From assembly GCA_900552675.1 (NCBI GenBank), contig USAI01000086.1:1-9554 (forward strand): a stretch of 9,554 nt of DNA. Reading direction: 5' to 3'. Position 1 is the stretch's first letter, and every line of letters begins with the position of its first letter. A program made the position numbers and the translations under genes. This stretch comes from an uncultured Prevotella sp. (GTDB lineage: Bacteria; Bacteroidota; Bacteroidia; Bacteroidales; Bacteroidaceae). Shown here one piece after another: positions 1-7,105 of the stretch. The notes under the pieces are model-generated. The model had not been told where the DNA came from. It saw only the letters and a list, made by a program, of their open reading frames with translations, and made no database searches.

Positions 1-54
1 TAGAGCACAACCTTGCCAAGGTTGGGGTCGCGGGTTCGAGTCCCGTTTTCCGCT
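1..54 (+). tRNA. tRNA-Gly(GCC), 3' part
   Basis: The window opens inside a tRNA. Stem CAACC, loop TTGCCAA and stem GGTTG form the anticodon arm with anticodon GCC, which reads Gly codons. A variable region and a T arm (GCGGG, loop TTCGAGT, CCCGT) follow, then the 3' acceptor strand TTTCCGC and discriminator T at 54. The following bases are CTC, so CCA is not encoded and would be added enzymatically. The acceptor 5' strand and most of the D arm lie outside the window. Confidence 0.93.
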
Positions 55-81
55 CTAAATCTCACGTGAAATATTTTTCCA

Positions 82-636
82 ATGAATTTATACTTACGCT
101 ATTTTGATAAGGAAACACTGGTGAACAATGTTGACCAGGCGTTGGCGTTTTTGCGCTCTATCCCCGAAATTGGCATGAACCCCAATATCGAGGCTGGTAT
201 TCGCGATTATGTTGCCAGCGATGTGTACTATCCCAAACGATATAAGGTAAGACAGCGCGTTTATTTTATTATTATTAAAACAACGGCTGCCACCATGCTC
301 GACTTTAAACAGAAAAAAGCCCTTCATGCTGCTCCGCAGAACAATGTTCAGGTTGAGAAGCGCGAGATGGCTACAAATGTGATGTCGCGCTTGAACGAGG
401 AACGCCCAGGATGGTATGAGGGTGCTCTCGATTTTAAACGTGTGGTGATGGTGCCCTCAACAGGAAAGCACGAGTATCGCGATACACATTTCGTGGTGCA
501 ATGTAAGGCTTTGTCGGGGCTCGATTGCTATAACCGCATCGTTGACCATCTGCGCGGAAGGGTAGACAGCCGCTCGCAGTTTCCTTCGGCAAAAGGTAAA
601 AACTTTCATTTTAAATATTTGGGCATGTGGAAATAA
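82..636 (+). CDS. hypothetical protein, 184 aa
   Basis: I do not recognise this protein. It is a basic, soluble-looking 184-residue product without a signal peptide or membrane span. Visible features are a proline/tyrosine-rich middle (VYYPKRYKVRQRVYF, about residues 48-62) followed by a hydrophobic III, and a C-terminal half with many aromatic and basic residues ending KYLGMWK. The reading frame is intact, with codon use like its neighbours, and starts 27 nt after the tRNA with no terminator between, so it may be read from the tRNA-Gly transcript. The start ATG at 82 has an AT-rich leader and no Shine-Dalgarno sequence, which is usual for Bacteroidetes. It precedes ssb on the same strand with a 55-nt gap, but this gives no firm functional hint. 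It is probably a lineage-restricted conserved protein. Confidence 0.72.
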   Translation: MNLYLRYFDKETLVNNVDQALAFLRSIPEIGMNPNIEAGIRDYVASDVYYPKRYKVRQRVYFIIIKTTAATMLDFKQKKALHAAPQNNVQVEKREMATNVMSRLNEERPGWYEGALDFKRVVMVPSTGKHEYRDTHFVVQCKALSGLDCYNRIVDHLRGRVDSRSQFPSAKGKNFHFKYLGMWK

Positions 637-648
637 GGGCACATGCCC
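621..648 (+). other. hairpin spanning the stop codon of the 184-aa gene
   Basis: GGGCATGTG (621-629) is perfectly complementary to CACATGCCC (640-648), and the stop codon TAA (634-636) sits in the 10-nt loop. A competing hairpin, AAGGGC-ACAT-GCCCTT (635-650), uses the same right arm. There is only a short T run (TTTACCG), so termination would be weak. It may be an attenuator or a 3'-end processing or stability element before ssb. Confidence 0.4.
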
Positions 649-691
649 TTTACCGTTTATGCCCGTGTGGTGTGTTTGATATACTGACGCT

Positions 692-1144
692 ATGAATAAA
701 GTAATGCTGATAGGCAATTTGGGTAAGGATCCTCAGGTACGTTATTATGAGGCCGACCAAGCTGTGGCACAATTCTCGTTGGCCACTACTGAACGTGGCT
801 ATACGCTGCCCAATGGAACACAGGTGCCTGACCGTACCGACTGGCATAATGTGGTGGTTTGGAAAAACTTGGCAAAGGTGGCTGAACGCTATCTGCATAA
901 AGGCGATAAGGTGTATATCGAGGGGAAAATTCACTACCGCAGCTACGACGACCGAAAAGGTCAGCGACAGTATATTACCGAGATTTATGCCGATAGTATG
1001 GAGCTGCTCACGCCGCGTGCAGCAGCTAACCCCGCACAAACGAATGGGGTGGCACAGCCCACAGCACAAAATGTGCAACCCACGGCTACCATGTCGCAGC
1101 CATCCGAGTCGACTGGGCAAGATGATAATAACTTGCCCTTCTAA
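692..1144 (+). CDS. ssb: single-stranded DNA-binding protein SSB
   Basis: This 150-residue protein binds single-stranded DNA during replication, recombination and repair. Residues 1 to about 105 form the OB fold: it opens with MNKVMLIGNLGKDPQVRY, the classic SSB start, and continues with FSLATTE, DWHNVVVWKNLAKVAERYLHKGDKVYIEGKI split over the usual strands, and a YTEIYAD-like strand (YITEIYADSMELL). A flexible Gln/Ala/Pro/Thr linker of about 40 residues leads to the acidic C-terminal tip DDNNLPF, the docking peptide for SSB partner proteins. Length and layout are normal for Bacteroidetes SSB. There is no Shine-Dalgarno sequence. The closest promoter-like string upstream, TGTGTTTG at 671, deviates from TAnnTTTG and would leave a very short leader. 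It ends 11 nt before gldE, so the two are probably cotranscribed. Confidence 0.97.
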   Translation: MNKVMLIGNLGKDPQVRYYEADQAVAQFSLATTERGYTLPNGTQVPDRTDWHNVVVWKNLAKVAERYLHKGDKVYIEGKIHYRSYDDRKGQRQYITEIYADSMELLTPRAAANPAQTNGVAQPTAQNVQPTATMSQPSESTGQDDNNLPF

Positions 1145-1155
1145 CCATTAAAACA

Positions 1156-2502
1156 ATGGACTATTTCTTACATTTTATAACAAATGCTTTTGGCGAGGTG
1201 TCGTTCGGCGTTATGACGCCGGGTGTGGCCTTTGCCATCCTTCTAACGCTGGTGCTTTTAGGTATTTCGGGCTTTGCCAGCGGGGCTGAAATTGCTTTTT
1301 TCAGTCTGTCTCCATCTGATATTTCTGAACTTAATGGCTCGAAGCAGTCGCGCGATAAAACTATTCAGGTGTTGCGCGAAGATAGTGAACGCACATTGGC
1401 CACTATATTGATTACCAACAACTTGGTAAACGTTACCATCATTATGTTGTGCAACTTTATCTTCGCACGACTTGTTAACTTTGGTAATGCGGTGTGGTTA
1501 CAGTTCTTGTGCATTACGGTGTTGCTAACCTTTATCCTCTTGCTCTTTGGCGAGATTATGCCTAAGGTGTTTAGCCGTCAGAACCCATTGGCCTTCTGTC
1601 GTCGTTGTGTAGGGGGCATCTCTATCTGTCGGCGTGTGTTCTGGCCTCTTGAAACCATCTTGTTGCGCAGCGGCATTTTGGCTGAAAAAGTGGTGCAGAA
1701 GGAAAATCATGTGCTGAGTGTTGACGACCTGGAGCAGGCGCTGGAGCTTACTGACAAGAACGATATCAAGGATGAACGCAGCATGCTGAAAGGCATTATA
1801 CGTTTCGGCGACGAAACGGCCAAAGAGGTGATGACCAGCCGACAAGATATTGTTGATCTGGATATCAAATGTTCGTATGCCGATGTGTTAAAGTGTATTG
1901 TTGAAAATAATTATAGCCGTATTCCAGTTTATCAGGAGAATGAAGATAACATTCGTGGCGTGCTGTATATTAAAGATTTGCTGCCACACCTGTCAAAGCC
2001 TGCTACATTTCGTTGGCAGAGCCTGATACGTCCGCCTTATTTTGTGCCCGAAACCAAGAAAATAGACGACCTGATGCGCGAGTTTCAGGAAAACAAAGTG
2101 CATATCGCAATTGTTGTTGACGAGTTTGGTGGCACCAGTGGTATCGTTACCTTAGAGGATATCTTGGAAGAGATTGTGGGTGAGATTAATGACGAGTATG
2201 ACGAGGATACGAAGAGTTATTCGAAACTTAACTATAACACCTATCTTTTTGAAGGTAAAACCTTGCTCTCTGATTTTTGTAAGGTGCTGAATGTTGACGA
2301 CGACGAGTTTGTTGATGTTGAAGGCGATGCCGATACATTGGCTGGCTTGCTGCTTGAAATTAAGGGCGACTTCCCAAGCATGCACGAAAAGATTGACTAT
2401 AAAAACTATACTTTTGAGGTGATGGAGATTGGCCAACGCCGCATTAGTAAGGTGAAGGTGACGGTGCATGAGAAGAAATATCTGAACGATAAGGAGGACT
2501 AA
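1156..2502 (+). CDS. gldE: GldE-type membrane protein (DUF21, CBS pair, CorC/HlyC)
   Basis: This 448-residue inner-membrane protein belongs to the CNNM/CorC 'hemolysin family', annotated GldE in Bacteroidetes. Residues about 20-150 form the DUF21 membrane domain, with hydrophobic segments near 24-45, 80-105 and 112-138. It holds SGAEIAFFSL and the typical LLFGEIMPKVFSR motif. A CBS pair follows: the first starts at MTSRQDIV (226) with YSRIPVYQ, the second near LIRPP (290) with VVDEFGGTSGIVTLEDI (about 321-337). A C-terminal CorC/HlyC domain (about 355-440) completes it. Relatives bind nucleotides on the CBS pair and some transport Mg2+ or other cations; in gliding Flavobacteria gldE assists gliding and type IX secretion. 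In a non-gliding anaerobe the role is uncertain. It sits between ssb and a phosphopantetheinyl transferase. The start at 1156 gives the full membrane domain; there is no Shine-Dalgarno sequence. Confidence 0.92.
   Translation: MDYFLHFITNAFGEVSFGVMTPGVAFAILLTLVLLGISGFASGAEIAFFSLSPSDISELNGSKQSRDKTIQVLREDSERTLATILITNNLVNVTIIMLCNFIFARLVNFGNAVWLQFLCITVLLTFILLLFGEIMPKVFSRQNPLAFCRRCVGGISICRRVFWPLETILLRSGILAEKVVQKENHVLSVDDLEQALELTDKNDIKDERSMLKGIIRFGDETAKEVMTSRQDIVDLDIKCSYADVLKCIVENNYSRIPVYQENEDNIRGVLYIKDLLPHLSKPATFRWQSLIRPPYFVPETKKIDDLMREFQENKVHIAIVVDEFGGTSGIVTLEDILEEIVGEINDEYDEDTKSYSKLNYNTYLFEGKTLLSDFCKVLNVDDDEFVDVEGDADTLAGLLLEIKGDFPSMHEKIDYKNYTFEVMEIGQRRISKVKVTVHEKKYLNDKED
2491..2497 (+). promoter_or_regulatory. 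strong Shine-Dalgarno before the phosphopantetheinyl transferase
   Basis: AAGGAGG lies inside the last codons of gldE, 9 nt before the ATG at 2507, and can pair over 7 bp with the conserved CCUCCUU 3' end of 16S rRNA. Most genes in this window have no such site. It supports the start at 2507 and suggests translation coupled to, or re-initiating after, gldE. Confidence 0.65.
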
Positions 2503-2506
2503 CGGC

Positions 2507-3142
2507 ATGGCGCTGGTAGAAAAGATGCCGCTGCAAGATGGCACCATGCTGGGCCTATGGCGCGTTGACGAAACGGTAGCGCAACTGCAAGTGCTGGGCA
2601 ATGTGCACAAACAGGTGTGCGAGGCTTATACGAGCAATAAACGTAGGCTCGAGGTGCTGTGTACCTATGCCTTGCTCTTTGCCTTGACAGACGATGTCTC
2701 GTTGCGCATTGAGCATCTGCCTTCAGGTAAGCCGCTGTGTGTGTCGCACGCTACGGGGCATCGTTATTATATCAGTGTGAGTCATACCACGGGATGGGTA
2801 GCACTGCTGCTGTCAGAAAATAAGGCTGTGGCAGTGGATATTGAATATGTGAGCGACCGTGTGTATCGTGTGGCTCAGCGCTTCTTGCGTGAGGATGAAC
2901 GCTATGTGCAACGCCTTGATTTGCAATTGTGTTGGTGTGCCAAAGAGGCGGCTTACAAATTTTTTTCTGAACAGAACTTAACCTTTCAAGAAATGCGTGT
3001 CGAGCCTTTTGCTTCGGCTGCTTCTGTTCATGCTAATGGCCAACTGGTGCTTTCTAATCTGCGCTCGAATGGTAAACTCAACTTGCGCTTCTTTTCTAAC
3101 GAGAATTTTGTTCTGGTGTATGCTGTCGAAGGGATGATGTGA
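2507..3142 (+). CDS. 4'-phosphopantetheinyl transferase superfamily protein
   Basis: This 211-residue enzyme is predicted to move the 4'-phosphopantetheine arm of coenzyme A onto a serine of an acyl or peptidyl carrier protein, using Mg2+. The family signature is clear. AVDIEYVSDR (109-118) supplies the Mg2+ ligands D111 and E113, and WCAKEAAYKFF (143-153) is the WxxKEaxxK motif with K146, E147 and K151. The upstream stretch HRYYISVSHTTGWVAL is the usual SHT strand. The length fits the Sfp/AcpT-like group rather than the short AcpS type. Since no AcpS is visible here, I cannot say whether it serves fatty-acid ACP or a secondary carrier protein. It starts 4 nt after the gldE stop with a strong Shine-Dalgarno inside gldE, so it is the last gene of an ssb-gldE operon, closed by the hairpin at 3221-3265. 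Confidence 0.9.
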   Translation: MALVEKMPLQDGTMLGLWRVDETVAQLQVLGNVHKQVCEAYTSNKRRLEVLCTYALLFALTDDVSLRIEHLPSGKPLCVSHATGHRYYISVSHTTGWVALLLSENKAVAVDIEYVSDRVYRVAQRFLREDERYVQRLDLQLCWCAKEAAYKFFSEQNLTFQEMRVEPFASAASVHANGQLVLSNLRSNGKLNLRFFSNENFVLVYAVEGMM

Positions 3143-3220
3143 GGCTTTTTGTACCTTATGTTTTTATTTGCTTCAACCTACCAATGATAAGCATTTCAAT
3201 ATCAAATCATTATATACCAT

Positions 3221-3265
3221 AAGCCTTTTTTAATGTGAAATTTCTTTTTAAAAAGGGGGCTTTTT
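3221..3265 (+). terminator. intrinsic terminator of the ssb-gldE-transferase unit
   Basis: AAGCCTTTTTT (3221-3231) faces AAAAAGGGGGCTT (3250-3262). The stem is A-T/G-C at its base with three G-U pairs in the middle, and ends in a T run through 3265. It lies 78 nt after the transferase stop and just before the nrdD promoter. Confidence 0.6.
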
Positions 3266-3299
3266 GTTGTGGTATATTGTGAAATTTGTGCTATCTTTG
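3266..3299 (+). promoter_or_regulatory. Bacteroidetes-type promoter for nrdDG
   Basis: TATCTTTG at 3292-3299 is an exact match to the -7 consensus TAnnTTTG. A weaker -33 element, GTTG at 3266-3269, lies 22 bp upstream. Transcription would begin near 3306, leaving a leader of about 160 nt before nrdD. Confidence 0.65.
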
Positions 3300-3323
3300 C
3301 AAACGAAAAACAATACGTTTGAG

Positions 3324-3440
3324 AAAACTTTTTCCACTAACTAGAAACTAAACTTTTCTAAAATGGAAAACTTTTTGATGTCGGCAAAAATGTAAAGTGC
3401 TGATAATGAGCGGTTGTTTGTGTAAAAACGGAAAACTTTT
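3324..3440 (+). repeat. four AAAACTTTT-type boxes in the nrdD leader
   Basis: AAAACTTTT occurs at 3324-3332, 3367-3375 and 3432-3440, and a shortened AAACTTTT at 3350-3357. The last two copies share the longer context GGAAAACTTTTTGAT / GGAAAACTTTTGAT. The central C positions are 25, 18 and 65 nt apart. Each box is a near-palindrome (AAAA-C-TTTT). They lie downstream of the predicted start, so they could be operator sites or RNA elements. Confidence 0.55.
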
Positions 3441-3469
3441 GATAAATCTAACATAACGAAATATTCCAA

Positions 3470-5578
3470 ATGGTGGAAATGCAAAACTTTACAATTACTA
3501 AGCGTGACGGCTCAAAAGACCGTTTCTCGCTTGACAAAATTATGAACGCCATCATCAAGGCTTTTGAAAGCGTTGGCGAGAGCGTTGATTTGGGCGTGAT
3601 GTCAAAAATCATCAGCCACATTGATATTCACGAAGGTATCAAAGTAGAGGATATTCAGAACCAGGTAGAGGAGTCGCTCATGCGTGAAGGCTTTTATAAG
3701 GTGGCCAAATCGTTCATGATATATCGTCAACAACACACTGAAGATCGTGAGACACTGCAGAAGTTGCAGTTCTTGACCGACTATATGGAGGCCACCAATG
3801 CCGCTACAGGTTCGAAATATGATGCCAATGCAAATGTTGAGCATAAGAATATTGCTACGCTGATAGGCGAGCTGCCAAAGTCGAGCTTCATTCGTCTGAA
3901 CCGTCGTCTGCTTACTGATCGCATCAAAAAAATGTACAGCAAGAGCCTTTCTGATGAATATATCGACTTGCTGACTCACCACTTTATATATAAGAACGAT
4001 GAAACAAGTTTGGCCAACTATTGTGCCTCTATCACCATGTATCCTTGGCTTATTGGTGGCACCACTTCTATTGGTGGCAACTCAACGGCTCCCACAAACC
4101 TGAAGTCGTTCTGCGGTGGCTTTATCAATATGGTGTTTATGGTCAGCAGTATGCTGTCGGGCGCTTGTGCTACGCCTGAATTCTTGATGTATATGAACTA
4201 CTTCATTGGTCAGGAGTTTGGCACCGACTACTATACTCGTGCTGACGAGGTGGTTGACTTGTCGCTTAAGAAACGCACTATTGACAAGGTGATTACTGAT
4301 TGCTTTGAGCAGATCGTTTACTCGCTCAATCAGCCTACAGGCGCACGCAACTATCAGGCTGTGTTCTGGAATATTTCTTATTATGATAAGTATTATTTCG
4401 AGTCGCTGTTTGGAAACTTCTATTTCCCTGATGGCTCACAGCCCGACTGGGGTGCCCTTTCATGGTTGCAGAAGCGCTTCATGAAGTGGTTCAACAAAGA
4501 GCGTACCAAGACGATGCTTACCTTCCCTGTTGAAACAATGGCTATGCTGACCAAGGATGGCGACTGTGTAGATACTGACTGGGCCGACTTTGCTGCTGAG
4601 ATGTATGCTGAGGGTCATAGCTTCTTTACTTATCTGAGCGATAATGCCGACTCGCTGAGCTCGTGCTGCCGTCTGCGTAACGAAATTCAAGACAATGGCT
4701 TCAGCTACACACTGGGTGCTGGTGGCGTGAGCACAGGCTCAAAGAGTGTGCTTACCATTAACCTGAACCGCTGCATACAGTATGCTGTAAATAATAAGAA
4801 AGATTATAAGGAGTTTTTAGGTCATGTGATCGACCTCTGTCATAAGGTGCAGATGGCTTACAATGAGAACCTGAAAGATCTTCAAATGCACGGCATGTTG
4901 CCACTGTTTGATGCAGGCTATATCAATATCTCGCGCCAGTATCTCACCATCGGCATCAACGGTTTGGTAGAGGCTGCCGAATTTATGGGCTATAAGATTA
5001 ATCCTAACGACGATTATCTGCACTTCGTTCAGGAGGTGCTCGGCCTTGTTGAAGAGTATAACAAGAAGTATCGTTCTAAGGACGTGATGTTCAACTGTGA
5101 GATGATTCCTGCCGAGAACGTAGGTGTGAAGCATGCAAAATGGGATCGTGAAGACGGCTATTTCGTGCCTCGCGACTGCTATAACTCTTACTTCTATGTG
5201 GTAGAGGATGATAGTCTTGACGTGATTGATAAGTTTAAGTTGCATGGCGCACCCTATATCAAGCACCTTACGGGTGGTTCGGCATTACACATGAACTTGT
5301 CTGAACATCTGTCGAAAGCACAGTATCGTCATTTGTTCTGCGTGGCTGCTAAGGAGGGATGCAACTATTTTACCTACAATATCCCGAACACAATCTGCAA
5401 TGAGTGTGGACATATTGACAAACGCTATTTGAAAGAATGTCCTCACTGTCATTCGACAAATGTCGACTATATGACGCGTATCATCGGCTATTTGAAGCGC
5501 GTAAGCAACTTCTCTGAGCCTCGTCAGAATGAGGCACACCGTCGCTTCTATGCTGGTCAGAACAAGTTGGGTGAGTAA
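3470..5578 (+). CDS. nrdD: anaerobic (class III) ribonucleoside-triphosphate reductase, large subunit
   Basis: This 702-residue glycyl-radical enzyme reduces ribonucleoside triphosphates to dNTPs without oxygen. Residues about 4-95 form an ATP-cone allosteric domain (ITKRDGSKDRFSLDKIMNAI). The barrel domain follows, with conserved cysteines in ANYCAS (C185), SFCGG (C215), GACATPEF (C233) and SSCCRLRNE (C399-C400); the last is the likely thiyl-radical loop. A C-terminal zinc site is formed by CNEC (643-646) and CPHC (657-660). The glycyl-radical loop TRIIGYLKR places the radical on G673, and the tail RQNEAHRRFYAGQ is also typical of the family. The length is normal and the frame intact. A second in-frame ATG at 3479 would remove three residues; both fit. 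It is followed 57 nt later by its activase nrdG. The long repeated leader suggests control by redox state or nucleotide supply, but that is inferred. Confidence 0.96.
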   Translation: MVEMQNFTITKRDGSKDRFSLDKIMNAIIKAFESVGESVDLGVMSKIISHIDIHEGIKVEDIQNQVEESLMREGFYKVAKSFMIYRQQHTEDRETLQKLQFLTDYMEATNAATGSKYDANANVEHKNIATLIGELPKSSFIRLNRRLLTDRIKKMYSKSLSDEYIDLLTHHFIYKNDETSLANYCASITMYPWLIGGTTSIGGNSTAPTNLKSFCGGFINMVFMVSSMLSGACATPEFLMYMNYFIGQEFGTDYYTRADEVVDLSLKKRTIDKVITDCFEQIVYSLNQPTGARNYQAVFWNISYYDKYYFESLFGNFYFPDGSQPDWGALSWLQKRFMKWFNKERTKTMLTFPVETMAMLTKDGDCVDTDWADFAAEMYAEGHSFFTYLSDNADSLSSCCRLRNEIQDNGFSYTLGAGGVSTGSKSVLTINLNRCIQYAVNNKKDYKEFLGHVIDLCHKVQMAYNENLKDLQMHGMLPLFDAGYINISRQYLTIGINGLVEAAEFMGYKINPNDDYLHFVQEVLGLVEEYNKKYRSKDVMFNCEMIPAENVGVKHAKWDREDGYFVPRDCYNSYFYVVEDDSLDVIDKFKLHGAPYIKHLTGGSALHMNLSEHLSKAQYRHLFCVAAKEGCNYFTYNIPNTICNECGHIDKRYLKECPHCHSTNVDYMTRIIGYLKRVSNFSEPRQNEAHRRFYAGQNKLGE

Positions 5579-5635
5579 GGCATTGCGATTGAATTACTTT
5601 ACATTATTGAATTGAATTCGTTAACAAGCTAATAG

Positions 5636-6103
5636 ATGCTTAAATACGTAAATACTGATATTGTTTTTCAGGAAATTCCTGATGAGGTGACGCTTGCCGT
5701 AAACATCTCAAACTGTCCGTGCCGCTGCCCGGGCTGCCACAGTCAATATCTGTGGCAAGATGTGGGCGAGCCGCTCACCATGCAAGCTATTGATGGCTTC
5801 GTAAAACGCTATGGGCGCGATATTACCTGTATCTGCTTGATGGGAGGTGATGCCGAGCACGATTGTGTGAACAAACTGGCCGAATATATTCATCAGCAAT
5901 ATCCTTATTATAAGGTGGGATGGTATAGTGGTAGAACACGCTTAACGTCAGATGTCGATAAGAAGGAGTTTGACTATATTAAGGTGGGACCATATATCAG
6001 TCATTTAGGTGGTTTGAAAGACCGTACCACCAATCAGCGACTGTATAAGAAAACAGCTAATGGCGAGTTTGAAGACATTACAGCTCGCTTTTGGCGTCGC
6101 TGA
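5636..6103 (+). CDS. nrdG: anaerobic ribonucleotide reductase activating protein (radical SAM)
   Basis: This 155-residue activase makes the glycyl radical on NrdD by reductive cleavage of S-adenosylmethionine at a 4Fe-4S cluster. The cluster motif CX3CX2C is C27-PCR-C31-PG-C34, followed by HSQYLW. Further family features are CLMGGDAEHD (a GGD/E-type SAM-contact strand), YKVGWYSGR and DYIKVGPYISHLGGL, and the C-terminal TNQRLYK. The length matches known NrdG proteins (about 155). It lies 57 nt after nrdD on the same strand with no terminator between, so both are expected from one mRNA and must act together. There is no Shine-Dalgarno sequence before the ATG at 5636. The 3' hairpin at 6157-6227 ends the unit. 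Confidence 0.95.
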   Translation: MLKYVNTDIVFQEIPDEVTLAVNISNCPCRCPGCHSQYLWQDVGEPLTMQAIDGFVKRYGRDITCICLMGGDAEHDCVNKLAEYIHQQYPYYKVGWYSGRTRLTSDVDKKEFDYIKVGPYISHLGGLKDRTTNQRLYKKTANGEFEDITARFWRR

Positions 6104-6156
6104 TATGAGATAAAGAGGCTTGGCTGATATTTGATAAATATAAAAAAGACAACTAA

Positions 6157-6227
6157 AAAAGGACAACTAAAAACAACATTGATGGGTTTACATTCGCATC
6201 TTCAATGTCGTTCTTAGTTGTCCTTTT
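6157..6227. terminator. long hairpin between convergent genes, likely bidirectional terminator
   Basis: Two 26-nt arms (6157-6182 and 6202-6227) are complementary with two mismatches around a 19-nt loop. The left end is A-rich and the right end is CCTTTT, so a U run follows the stem on either strand. It sits between nrdG on plus and the lipoprotein gene on minus. The left arm is preceded by an imperfect direct copy of its own start (AAAAAGACAACTA then AAAAAGGACAACTA, 6143-6169). Confidence 0.7.
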
Positions 6228-6271
6228 GTTGTTACCGTTCTTTCCTATATCTAAAATCTATTCAATCGTTC

Positions 6272-6311
6272 TTCGTTCTTATTTTTTTCGTTCTTATTTT
6301 TTCGTTCTTAT
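6272..6311 (+). repeat. three copies of TTCGTTCTTAT
   Basis: TTCGTTCTTAT starts at 6272, 6287 and 6301, joined by T runs. A partial TCGTTC precedes at 6266. The period is 15 then 14 bp. It lies in the 3' flank of the minus-strand lipoprotein gene and looks like slippage-generated low-complexity DNA. I see no function. Confidence 0.6.
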
Positions 6312-6358
6312 GCTTTTCCTTTTTTGTCCTTTTATGGACTCTTGCAAGAAGTGAATAA

Positions 6359-7105
6359 TTATTTCACCTGATGGTTAATGCTTATTCCTTCAAACGCTTG
6401 AGGATTGGTGTTGGTGGCGTGGTTGGTGTTATATTTAAAGGTGATGCTCTTTGGACCGCTGAATGATGTCCACTTTAGCTTCACGTCTACCGTTTGACCT
6501 TTGGTGTCAGGCAGCTGGTCAAGTTTAAAGGCAACAATGCCATCGGCCACGGCACCCTTCACATTGCCTTTGTGATGGAAGGTTACCTCATAAGGGTTTG
6601 TTTTATTGTCGGCCACAAGGTTGACAAGGTGTGGCTCTTTGTCGCCCCAACGGGTGCGGAAACGTAATGTGAGATAACCATCTTCAGCCACTGTTAGCCA
6701 GTCGTTTACAATCTCAACGGGGTCGTTTCCATATGCCTTTATGTTTTCGTTCTCGCCCACTAAGCAAACGGCCATATTCTTGGTGCGAATACTGTCTATC
6801 CAGTTTACACGTGCCTTTTGGTTGTATTTGTCGGTGGGATTTTCTTCAAATGTAAGGTTGCAAATGGCGCGCACTACTTTATTGCCAAATGGCGAAGCTG
6901 TAAGGTTGGTGGGCGTAAGCGTTGTCTTGTCGTCGAGCTTCAGGGTGAGTGGCTTTCCGTTGCCCTCGGGTTGCACTGTTACCAATGCGTTGGCAGCATA
7001 GGGGTTGGGCCAAGCAACATATGTGTCGTCGTCGCTGCAAGATTGCAAACTAATTCCTGCTATCATCATGCCTATTGCGTAGGCCATACATGTAAGTTTT
7101 TTCAT
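6359..7105 (-). CDS. NigD-like surface lipoprotein
   Basis: This 248-residue lipoprotein resembles the NigD-like family of Bacteroidales, small outer-membrane lipoproteins with an N-terminal OB-like and a C-terminal beta-sandwich domain. A signal peptide (MKKLTCMAYAIGMMIAGIS) leads to lipobox LQSC with acylated C23. The residues after it, SDDD, match the Bacteroidetes surface-export signal (Cys followed by Ser and acidic residues), so it is probably exposed outside. The C-terminal part around 136-175 (DWLTVAEDGYLTLRF, then HLVNL and YEVTFHHKGN) fits the NigD C-terminal domain. The family name comes from the nigrescin region of Prevotella nigrescens; no molecular role is firmly known. It faces nrdG convergently. 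The start at 7105 follows a polypurine leader and gives a well-formed signal peptide. The family call rests on pattern memory. Confidence 0.8.
   Translation of the reverse strand: MKKLTCMAYAIGMMIAGISLQSCSDDDTYVAWPNPYAANALVTVQPEGNGKPLTLKLDDKTTLTPTNLTASPFGNKVVRAICNLTFEENPTDKYNQKARVNWIDSIRTKNMAVCLVGENENIKAYGNDPVEIVNDWLTVAEDGYLTLRFRTRWGDKEPHLVNLVADNKTNPYEVTFHHKGNVKGAVADGIVAFKLDQLPDTKGQTVDVKLKWTSFSGPKSITFKYNTNHATNTNPQAFEGISINHQVK

Larger units (their letters stand above)
3143..3469 (+). other. 327-nt gap between the transferase gene and nrdD
   Basis: No gene is visible here. The left part is AT-rich and carries a terminator (3221-3265); a Bacteroidetes-type promoter follows with its -7 box at 3292-3299. 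The remaining 170 nt form a long, A-rich nrdD leader with repeated AAAACTTTT boxes. These parts have their own entries. Confidence 0.7.

Noticed and set aside
659..671. ATGCCCGTGTGG shared with the terminator at 9109-9120
   Set aside because: A 12-mer shared between two unrelated hairpin contexts, with no wider similarity; most likely coincidence.
671..678. TGTGTTTG as an ssb promoter -7 box
   Set aside because: It misses the conserved TA of TAnnTTTG and would leave a leader of only a few bases.
3300..3469. NrdR operator or cobalamin riboswitch upstream of nrdD
   Set aside because: No paired NrdR-type boxes and no cobalamin-riboswitch signature could be seen; only the AAAACTTTT boxes stand out.
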